From the NCBI RefSeq assembly GCF_023898315.1, contig NC_064616.1, positions 647,896,974 through 647,960,973 on the forward strand: DNA of 64,000 nucleotides, written 5' to 3'. The notes below the pieces were generated by a model, which was given only the letters and a program-made list of their open reading frames with translations, was not told where the DNA came from and ran no database searches. Positions 56,250 through 64,000 of this stretch are shown here, piece by piece (the stretch's first letter is position 1; the number at the start of each line of letters is the position of its first letter). Made by a program: the position numbers and the translations under genes. The stretch comes from Schistocerca nitens (Eukaryota > Arthropoda > Insecta > Orthoptera > Acrididae).

Positions 56250-56501
56250 GTGTCGAACAAGTTTACCGATTTTTTCAATGTTTGCATCAGTTTTTGCTGA
56301 CAATGGTCTGCCAGTGCGAGTGTCATCACTGGTGTCTTCGCGGCCATCTTTAAATCGTTTAAACCACTCAAACACTTGTGTTCGCGATAAACAATCATCG
56401 CCGTACACTTGTTGTAATATTACAAACGTTTCACTTGCAGATTTTCCTAGTTTCAAACAAAAGTTGATGTTAACACGCTGTTCTTTCTGTACACTCAACA
56501 T
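56250..56501 (-). pseudogene. Mariner transposase N-terminal part, right arm
   Basis: Minus-strand mirror of the left arm: MLSVQKEQRVNINFCLKLGK, FVILQQVYGDDCLSRTQVFE and ANIEKIGKLVR. It differs from the left arm by a few substitutions (K/N, F/L, M/I), so the inversion is recent or has been homogenised. Confidence 0.88.
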
Positions 56502-56693
56502 TTTCCGACGCACAGACAAAACGTCAACTATTTAAAACAGACGCCACGGGCAGACTGAGTGCAGGAGGCAGATGAAACTCGAGCAGTAGGCGGAGCGAGA
56601 GTCACGTGACAGGCCACGCGACTTTCAGCCTTATTGCATTCGTTTTATTGTTTCACCAGTACTAGTCCTGTTTTTTTCTAGCCACACCTCGTA

Positions 56694-58124
56694 TACTGCT
56701 TACATGTGTTACAGAAAAAAAAAGAAGACCCCCTCTTGCGATTGATAATCAGTGGGATATGGTTCTCCTATAGTGCATATGACGAAACCTTACACTGTTC
56801 TGTGCAAGAGACTTCGATCACAGGCCACTTGCTCCAATAACGAGGAGTGAGAGAACGTTTGGGCAACAGACATGAATGCACCCTGAGAGAAGCAGATCTC
56901 TTTCGGACTGCAGTACCTGTATGTAGTTTGGAGCCACAACGCATTGCAGTAGTAAAATCCTCGTCCTTCCTTCAGTTCCTGTATGATGTGGAGTCTTCCT
57001 AATTTTCCCGATAAGGAACACCACCGTAACTGCTCGTACTGTCCTTTCTACCACCTCGTGTTGCAGGAGACAGCTTCGTTTGGTGCTGGTCTTACACGTT
57101 GTACACGGTTGGGGAAGCTACAACAACATGTTCCCATTTCCACCGAGGGACAAAACACAGTCCTGTCGCATTAACTCAGCTGATCCTGTGTCTCTGTAGG
57201 ATGCAGCGCTCTCCAACTTCCACTCAGTTCTGACTTAAACTGAAGCGAACACATGGACAAAGCTGTATGGAGGGCGGGACCGAGACTGAGGAACAGTTAC
57301 AAGATGCGGAGGGATGACTAAAAAATCTCGCTGGAGTTTTGCTGATAGATTCGAAAGAGGTGACTCGTTTCGACATATGAGAGTGGCACGAACATGATTC
57401 ACCAGTGACTGTAACCATTAAAAGACGTCTTCATAGGATCCAATGCAAGTATGTGGTCGAATGGATAGGTCTTGGATCCAAATCTCAGTCACCATTGTAC
57501 CAGAAAGGGTAACACTATCAGCAACTCTTGTGTGTGACTATAGGAACAAGACCGCTTTTTATACAGGGTGACAGTAACATAGTCACTGTGATTGTATTTT
57601 TAATAGTGCGCTCCTTATGTGAAACGTATGTTGCTGGCGGTAGAATCCTTCTGCAGTCAGCTTCAAATGTCGGTTTTCAATACTGTTCCTCGAAAAGAAC
57701 ATCGCCTTCCCTCGAGGAACACCCATTTACGCTACCTGGTGAGTGTACTCCGACTGCTGAAAACAAATTACTCGCCATGCATGATCAATTTAATCAATTA
57801 GTCTATCAATTTGATATCAGTGACGCGCTGCCTGGCGTGTGGAAGTGATGTCTAGGGTACCACAGATATGACTCGGGAATGGGAGCGTGATCAGGCGTTT
57901 TTTTCGTTGCAGCAATATCTTTTAACGAAATTTCAATCTCCCATCTCCACAGGGAGAGACGACCATCGTAATAAAATCAGATGCATTACCGAATTTATAA
58001 AGAGATACGTAGTATAGACCTGAAATTTACAATTTCTCTGTGTTGTTACCTTAACAGACATCGTATGTGGCTAAGTATTTCGTTACTTTAAGGGAATTCG
58101 AAAGGGAGGAGGCAACATGTAACA
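56694..58124. other. No gene seen
   Basis: Frames up to 106 codons (57528-57848) without a recognisable domain. A G-run at about 58132-58145 begins the next feature's edge. Confidence 0.45.
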
Positions 58125-58330
58125 GGGGTAAAGGGGGGGGGGGGCGGCACAGTGGACAGGTGTAATTATTTATGAAGCATGATTTATAGTAGTCTGTATT
58201 CGCAGAGGTTAGAGTCTATTGGGTAGCCTCACTTACTAAGAGTATCTCTTGTGCTTGTACATAGTCTGTTTAGTGCCTTCCAGGTTCCCCAGTATTCGTA
58301 GCATCCTGGTACTGGTTCCTCTATCGGCTC
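58125..58330 (-). mobile_element. LINE-E 3' fragment, inverted copy
   Basis: The minus strand matches 45262-45420: CACTAAACAGACTATGTACA, GAGATACTCTTA, TAGACTCTAA. The 45 kb copy ends in poly(A); this one is bounded by a G-run near 58132-58145. About 13 kb separates the copies. Confidence 0.75.
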
Positions 58331-58349
58331 CATCCAGTGTTGTTTTGGT

Positions 58350-59278
58350 GTCTCCCTCCAAAGTTACACTTTGGTTTTAGATTCGTCATAATCTTCTGTC
58401 GAACTAAGGAAACTTGACCTTGATTTTAAACGCTGGTGACCCAGTTAGAGACCGTAGTGGAGGTAGCGTACCAATTCTGCTGACTTAAATCGTTTTTTAA
58501 ATGCTGCTGACTCGCTACGAATGGCTGGAGGTACTCTAAATAGTTTCCAGTGCACGTGTAGGGGGATATAGCAATTTCGACTTGGCACCAATTCTCTCTA
58601 GAACGACCCATCTTTTCGGTATAAACATAGGTTTCATATATGTGGTACCATTCATCTCCTACAACTGTTTAGTGGTTACATTACAATACCTGCCACAAAT
58701 TTGGATTACACCCCTCTCCATAAAGCTTTTTCTAAGTTCCAGTTTGGTGTCATTCATATCATGTATGCAATGCTTCTGCCGAAAATTTCGATTGCTCTCT
58801 CTGTATAAATGAAGAATATCATTTATTCCGATTCTGGATCCATATTTTTTACTATTTTTTCCATTTTCAATATTTGTTCCATATTTTACATTTTTCCATA
58901 TTTTTAGATTTTCTCCCATCTCTTTATCCAGATTCTATGTGTAGATATATGAGAATATATTCCATGAGGTATAGCCACTGTTGGATGGTTTATCAGGGTT
59001 GTCAGGATAATTTTGAGAGCAACTCAGAATCTGGTGGTTTACAGATTCAGAAGTGGAGTTTTATTGGCTCCAAACCTTATCTCAAAGGGCACTCATGTGT
59101 TGCATTCTACAGCGACTGTGGGCTGCCGCCGTCAGACTGAGGAGTATATTGCTCAAAAAATGGAGGAGCTGGGAAACACGTCCAGTCAGAAGGAGGGCTG
59201 GCAAGCAAGAGGGAGTCCCTACAGCACTGGAGCGGTCTGGCCAGCCCGTTTTGCATCTCCACGTGAGTAGTGGGACAA
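58350..59278. other. No gene seen; ATTTT-rich patch
   Basis: A low-complexity stretch of CCATATTTT words lies at about 58842-58915. A frame at 59053-59409 is only the minisatellite read through. Confidence 0.5.
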
Positions 59279-59385
59279 GGGGGCCATCACCCCAAAGTAG
59301 GTTACCCCAAGGGCCGCCATCACCCCAAGGGTTGGCGTCATCCCAAAGTAGGTCACCTCAAGGGCCGGCGTCGCCCCAAATCCAA
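59279..59385. repeat. GC-rich minisatellite
   Basis: GGGGCCATCACCCCAAAGTA, GGCCGCCATCACCCCAA and GGCGTCATCCCAAAGTAGG words repeat at about 25-30 bp spacing. Confidence 0.8.
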
Positions 59386-59559
59386 GATGGCGGCCGTGAC
59401 GTCACGTGATGTCTGCTGATGACGCGATTGACGTCAGCTGATCATGCGAGTACCATTATCCAAGATGGCGGTAAGATAGCTCAATTATGCTACCTCTACT
59501 AACCTAAGAAAATTGCGGGAAAGAAAGGGCTATCTTCACTAACCTTAGTCACCTCTTCC

Positions 59560-60450
59560 TAGGAACTTGACATAAGTCTTTATTTAAACAATTAGAGGCA
59601 GTACCACCATCATGTGTGATCACCATCCTCTTCGAATTTTGCTCTAAGAGCTTACTCCTGCAGCTGAGGCAAGTTAGTATCGTATTGCCGTTCCATTCGA
59701 GTATAATTTTTATAAATTTGTTTAAATTTGCTAAAATTTGTTAAGATTTGATTAAATTTGTTTAAATTTATTATCTACCTACAGCATTAGTTTCGTGCTA
59801 CAAGATGCTGAGATATCGATAGCTGTATTACATGCACTGAACATAATTCTTTATTTAAACAATTACAAGCAGTTTCACCATCAATTTTGTTAGCCATCCT
59901 CTTGCAAAATTTTGCTGAGGGGAGCTGGTCTGACGTCGCCCCCACTAGAGGCTGCTCATTTAATTCGAATATAATTTCTATAAATTTGTTTAAATTTCTT
60001 TAAATGTCTATAAATTTCTTTAACTTTATTCAAATGGTTCAAATGACTCTAAGCACTATGGGAGTTAACATCTGAGGTCATCAGTCCCCTAGACTTAGAA
60101 CTACTTAAACCTAACTAACCTAAGGACATCACACACATCCATGCCCGAGGCAGGATTCGAAACTGCGACCGTAGCAGCAGTGCGTTTCCGGACTGAAGCG
60201 CCTAGAACCGCTCGGCCACCACGGCCGGCTTTAAATTTATTATCTAACTACAGCATTAGTGTTGCGTTACCACTACAAGAGGCTGAGATATCGATAGCTG
60301 TATTACATGCACTGGACTTTAGTGTTTATTTAAGCAATTATACGCAGTACCATCATCAAGTGTGCTCGCCATCCTCTTCGAATTTCGAATTTTTTGCTCT
60401 AAGAGCTTACATTCAATTCCAATATAATCTACATCATTAGTTTCGTGTTT
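59560..60450. repeat. Tandem repeat, ~265 bp unit, three units
   Basis: TTTATTTAAACAATTAGAGG at about 59579, TTTATTTAAACAATTACAAG at about 59848 and TTTATTTAAGCAATTATACG at about 60320 mark units of about 265 bp once the SINE at 60031-60228 is removed. Each unit continues with GCCATCCTCTT, AAATTTG words, TTATTATCTA, CTACAGCATTAG and GAGATATCGATAGCTGTATT. Confidence 0.88.
60031..60228 (-). mobile_element. tRNA-derived SINE, copy 5
   Basis: Minus orientation; duplication CTTTAACTTTATT / CTTTAAATTTATT (60018-60030, 60229-60241) with one mismatch. B box carries one change (GGATTCGAAAC on the plus strand). It interrupts the second unit of the 265 bp tandem repeat. Confidence 0.92.
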
Positions 60451-60749
60451 CCATCACAATTGGCTGCACGATATGTCACATTGTCGCGTGCTGGTACTAC
60501 GGACAACAGCCGACTAGCCTACTTTCACACCAGCCGACATCTGCCGGGCACAAACATTCTCTTTCTCTCGCCCCCCTGCGTCCAGCACCCGCTGACGTAT
60601 GCTGGGCACACAAACATTCTCACTTTCTCTCACCCACTTGCGTCACCCGAAGTCTGGCAGGGCTGTCATATACTGGACATCCCCCAAAACAGGAACCACT
60701 CAGGTGTTCTTAATCAGATCTTTCAATAGATACACTTCATTGCCAAGCA
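60451..60749. other. No gene seen
   Basis: Unrecognised; a frame at 60445-60729 has no motif. Confidence 0.5.
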
Positions 60750-61385
60750 CTGAAAGACTATTAAACACGTACTCCTGGTCTAAAGAGTTCCAAACATATA
60801 ACTACCCATTTCAATAATTTTTTTGTATCATCCTGCTATGTGCCTGGCAGAAGAATAATAATAATTTACATTCTGCGCTCTATTATTATTCCATTGTATC
60901 TATCATTCTACCATGATATTCACCTTTGAGAAGCATTTCCAGCTCTAAAGAGTTCAAAACATATAAGACTTTGCATTTATACTTTAAAAATTTTTTTCCA
61001 TCATCAAGTTAGAATAATTTAGAAAACTTTCAGTGCTCATATAAACCGTCGATAACGCTTCTTTTTTAATTTCATCTTTTCCACTCTACACCTTTCCTAA
61101 ATACTAAAATTCTCCCTTTTATCATCTGAAGACAAAGCTCTTCACTCCTTACTCTTAATAACATTTCCATACTTAACATGACATCTATTAAACACGTACT
61201 CCAGCTCGAAATAGTTCCAAACATATATCACTAAACATTTCTACCATCACGTTAGAATAATTTAGTAAACATTCAGCGCTCATATAAGCCACCGATAGCA
61301 CTATTTTTTTTTTTAATTTCAGCTTTTTCCACTGAACACCATTCCTAAATACTGAAATTCCCTGTTTTATCATCTTAACACTCTC
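60750..61385. repeat. Tandem repeat, ~255 bp unit, two and a half units
   Basis: TCTAAAGAGTTCCAAACATA at about 60779, a similar block at about 60945 and GAAATAGTTCCAAACATATA at about 61204 begin copies. The last two continue through TTAGAATAATTTAG, GCTCATATAA, CTTTTTCCACT and CCTAAATACTGAAATTC. Length variation suggests unequal exchange. Confidence 0.8.
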
Positions 61386-61827
61386 TAAATTTAAGAAAAC
61401 CTAGTCTTAATACCAGCAGCCTATAATTTCACGTATATAACATTCACCCTTGAAAATCACAAAATTTGAGCGAGATGCAATAAAAATACAACCCTTCCTT
61501 TATCCAGAATATATCTAATTGCATTCTCCTCAGCCAAACTCGTAATGACTCCAGATCCAGTGGCTGAATTCAATATCATGCAGCGTGTGTTCCAAATATT
61601 ATTAATTCTTTCGCTTTAAATTATCAGACACCCAGGTCTCTTCGAGGTTTTGAACGCATCTGAGTAGTTCAGCTTCCATTCGCCAACTGTGCTAGTGGGC
61701 TCACCCCAAGAAGCTCAACTACCATTAGCTGGCGGCTTGGTGATGTAGGAGGACGCTCGGGATCCTATTTGGACCCCCGCATTCATATCCTCACTATCAT
61801 TCAGATACAGCCTGTGTCTCGACCATC
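61386..61827. other. Upstream of the Polinton-like gene
   Basis: No ORF stands out. It may hold the promoter or 5' leader of the downstream gene or the end of the transposon; nothing can be shown. Confidence 0.4.
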
Positions 61828-62003
61828 ATGAAGCGGGCTTCAGTGAACTTCAGCGGTGAGGGGAAGTGCCCCCGCCTGAACGAGGTCCAACATAAGTTAT
61901 TACTTTCATATCAGTGTTATTTACCATGTGAAGCTCCCTTTAGAAATACAGAACTGCTTTCTTCATGCGTGAAATTGAATTTTCTTTTTCCTCATCATTT
62001 CAG

Positions 62004-62473
62004 CATTTTTCGCTGAAGTGTTGGATGCACTTAACGATTCACTGGGAAGGGGGAATCCAACCCATTCAACTCAACAACGTCAGTATTAAATTTCTTTTTC
62101 TGTTTTCGTAATATTCCAGACTGTCATTATAACGTAATATAACTTAAACTTCATTGTTCTTGTTGTAGATGAATTGGGTGCAGTCCAACCGTCTAATTTA
62201 GGCAATGCTCTTCACCAGGGGGACGAACAATCCATCCTGCGTAAGATTCATTTCCATCGATATGTAATTAATATTTTTTTCTATATAAACACTTTCTCTA
62301 ATTCTAATTTTTTCTTGCTACAGGTGGTTTCGATCGGCTCGACCAATTAAATGAACATATTCAGCAGGAGGCATTTATTCAGGCGCAGTTAGAGGCGGAT
62401 GTTGAATTTGACCCTGATGTCCATCACGAGGGGCTGGCTGCTGTGATTGAGCCGAGGTCCGGGAACGAACAAG
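62004..62473 (+). other. Three consecutive exons with canonical introns
   Basis: Exon ends read AACAAC|GTCAGT, CATCCTGC|GTAAGA and GAACAAG|GTGAAT; the acceptors end CATTTCAG, GTTGTAG and GCTACAG, with pyrimidine tracts. Joined, the exons give an open frame of about 98 residues through LDALNDSLGRGNPTHSTQQ, LGAVQPSNLGNALHQGDEQ and LDQLNEHIQQEAFIQAQLEA. Introns are about 83-90 bases, short as in insects. The junction back to 61828-61884 is off by one base in phase. Confidence 0.7.
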
Positions 62474-62581
62474 GTGAATATTATTATTATACATTTAATA
62501 TTCATACTTTTCATATCAGTCTATTTAAGCATGCTCTATAACTCAATACTTATTATTTTTTTCACTGAGGTGAAGCCTCAG

Positions 62582-63304
62582 ATGGCCGTAGCGCGTGTTG
62601 GGGCGCGGCGGGCTGTAATTAAAACCCCAGCACGACGAGCTGAACCGTGCGTTGCTCCCATTACAGCGAAGCTATTGGCCGCCGGGACCTGCGCGTCACC
62701 GAGCCAGTCACCGCGAGGCCCGTCCTCGGTCACCTGTGGAGTGGGGGGCGGGCAGTGGCACCGGACGAACGCCGACGCCTCGGCCATTGGTAGCGGTGGC
62801 GGACTGGTTAATCTGCAGTCCCGGGCCAGCGTTATACACTACGCACCACCTTCTGCTAGACCAGGATGCTCCCACTGGCCTGACACCACCGCCTCACCCA
62901 CCGACCAGGTACAGCAGACTGCATCGCCTGCTCAATATAGTGCCAGCAGTAGTAATCATAGTCAACCCATGGCTAGTGGCAGTTCCCTCTCCTGTCCTGT
63001 TAGTGAAGGACATCAGGTCAGCGATACCATACAGTAGTTAGAGTACTCGGTGATTGCAGACGCTTTTGAGGAGCGAATCTCATTCAGCAGGATTGAGAAC
63101 CTGGCCAGAGGATACCGCGACCCTGTTGGTTTTCTAAGCACGTGCCTTCCTGTTTTGGAAATGGAGCTCCTCAAGGTAGTCATTGATCCGCGGTATCTCG
63201 CCACTAAATGTAGTGCGGTGCTTTGCATCGAATTATCACATCCTCCCAAAGTTGAGTCAGCTGTTGAAGAGTTCGTTATGTTAGGGGGGGGGGGGATGGT
63301 GTGA
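62582..63304 (+). pseudogene. GC-rich coding exon before the polymerase body
   Basis: An open frame rich in Ala, Ser, Pro and Arg (ARVGARRAVIKTPARRAEPC, PSQSPRGPSSVTCGVGGG, SASSSNHSQPMASGSSLS) runs to a TAG at 63035-63037, then resumes in the same frame with ADAFEERISFSRIENLARGY into the polymerase N-terminal text. GC content is well above that of the flanks. It ends where a G-run (63287-63296) shifts the frame. Confidence 0.6.
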
Positions 63305-64000
63305 TAACGCGGAGCACATCAATCACCGAGTGGTTTTGTAAATCCACCTTGAGTGCTATATTGGGTCATTTTTCCGAGATGGAGGTAAAAGGCTCAGCTA
63401 AGGCACTCAGCTGAATACTACACCTGGACATTCATACACGTGTCTATGATCCACTAAATGGAGGGTCAGGCTATATCAAGCTTCCTAAAGATATAGCTAA
63501 CAAGAGGGCATGCGGCATGCATTTATGTCACAAATACAAATGATCAGGATTGTTTCACATGGTCAATGCTGGCTTGCGAAGGAAATTACAATTACAGAGA
63601 TCATCCTGAGCGTTCAACTACATACTATGTAGGTCATAACATTTGTGGGTGTTATAACTTTGATGGTATAGTGTTTCCCGTCAAGATCCAGGACATACCT
63701 ATATTTGAGGCACAGAATACCAGTATATTGGTTCATGTTCATGGCCTGGAGAAGAAAAGCTAGTCAGATGAGCAAGACAAGCATATTGTCATCGGCCCCC
63801 TCCATTTCCCAAAATTTGCAGGTGAGCGTGAATTGCATGTAAACATGCTGCTCTTCTCTGAAGGTGATAATTATCATTATGTGTGGATCAAAGACGTGTA
63901 CCAACTCCTATTCTCTCAACTGAATAACCATAAGTCCAAAAAGCATATTTGCTTAACGTGTCTCAATTATTTCTCCTCAGAAAAATTATTAATGGTGTAT

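Larger units (their letters stand above)
55822..56691. mobile_element. Mariner-type element rearranged into a hairpin
   Basis: Two arms of about 370 bp, at about 55822-56193 (plus) and 56250-56621 (minus), are nearly identical inverted copies around a spacer of about 56 bp. Both hold the 5' part of a mariner transposase gene. Only the right side extends to a terminus (CACACCTCG before TA at 56692-56693). The left arm lacks a terminus. So it is a head-to-head duplication of the 5' end, not an ordinary element. Confidence 0.85.
61828..64000 (+). pseudogene. Polinton/Maverick-type DNA polymerase B, N-terminal part, with introns
   Basis: The right end of the window holds protein text matching the N-terminal part of Polinton-type B-family polymerases: RGYRDPVGFLSTCLPVLEME (63100s), DIHTRVYDPLNGGSGYIKLP KDIANKRA (63425-63510), CFTWSMLACEGNYNYRDHPE R, CGCYNFDGIVFPVKIQDIPI FEAQN and YHYVWIKDVYQLLFSQL, then ICLTCLNYF (63950s), a Cys pair of a zinc-binding knuckle. 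Upstream exons 62004-62078, 62169-62240 and 62324-62473 join in one frame with GT...AG introns; 61828-61884 may be a first exon. Exon 4 to the body (62582 on) does not join in frame, there are stops at 63035 and 63765 and a frameshift at the G-run near 63287-63296, so this copy is probably dead. The catalytic domain lies beyond the window. In Polintons this enzyme replicates the element, primed by a protein. Confidence 0.75.

Noticed and set aside
22013..60228. tRNA genes at the SINE heads and in the F1/F2 arms
   Set aside because: They have A and B boxes but sit in repeated elements, lack good acceptor stems and do not fold as full cloverleaves by eye.
1..64000. CRISPR array, operons or prokaryotic signals
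   Set aside because: No regularly spaced repeats with unique spacers; introns, TEs and composition are eukaryotic.

Overview
This window looks like TE-saturated intergenic DNA from a large insect genome. No host gene, rRNA, functional tRNA or CRISPR array can be supported. Nearly everything recognisable is a transposable element, usually broken and often nested. The mix (Tc1-like, mariner, pogo/Tigger-like, piggyBac, hAT, THAP/P-element, Gypsy, several LINE families ending in microsatellites, a tRNA-derived SINE and a Polinton-like polymerase) fits an arthropod. Several repeats match my memory of very abundant locust (Schistocerca-type Orthoptera) repeats, but that assignment is inference; no search was run.

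Layout. 1-1222: 3' half of an RTE-like LINE. 2478-9308: degraded Gypsy element with two ~660 bp LTRs, a SINE in gag and a mutated protease active site. 9309-13545: Tc1-like and gag-like scraps, then a P-element-like (THAP) transposase on the minus strand split by Tc1-like copy 1. 13960-15000: LINE 3' end (minus). 15022-18053: pogo/Tigger-like element lacking its DDE domain, carrying Tc1-like copy 2. 18076-29040: a second Gypsy element (plus) opened by a CR1/Jockey-type LINE (minus, 19.33-26.5 kb) that itself holds two Tc1-like elements, one deleted mariner and three SINEs; a second LINE fragment sits where the middle of pol should be. 30693-32623: piggyBac remnant with TTAA duplications. 33078-35822: deleted mariner holding two foldback elements with tRNA-like modules in both arms. 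35950-40142: LINE (minus) carrying Tc1-like copy 3, the only intact long ORF in the window, next to a LINE 3' end on the plus strand. 40-61 kb: sparser, with tandem repeats, a Tc1-like element with a SINE in it, two copies of a LINE 3' end, a hAT-type element with 8 bp target duplications and a mariner rearranged into a hairpin. 61.8 kb to the end: multi-exon N-terminal part of a Polinton/Maverick-type DNA polymerase gene running off the window.

How the parts relate. There is no pathway; the elements form a relative chronology. The three 1422 bp Tc1-like copies are nearly identical and always interrupt older elements, so this family moved last or nearly so; its transposase in copy 3 is complete. 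The SINE shows several clean 10-15 bp target duplications. The Gypsy elements, the THAP element, the piggyBac and the LINEs are older, with stops, frameshifts and lost catalytic residues. The least ordinary structures are the tRNA-bearing foldback pair (33.1-35.2 kb), the mariner hairpin (55.8-56.7 kb), the DD32E spacing of the Tc1-like family and the intron-containing Polinton-like gene.
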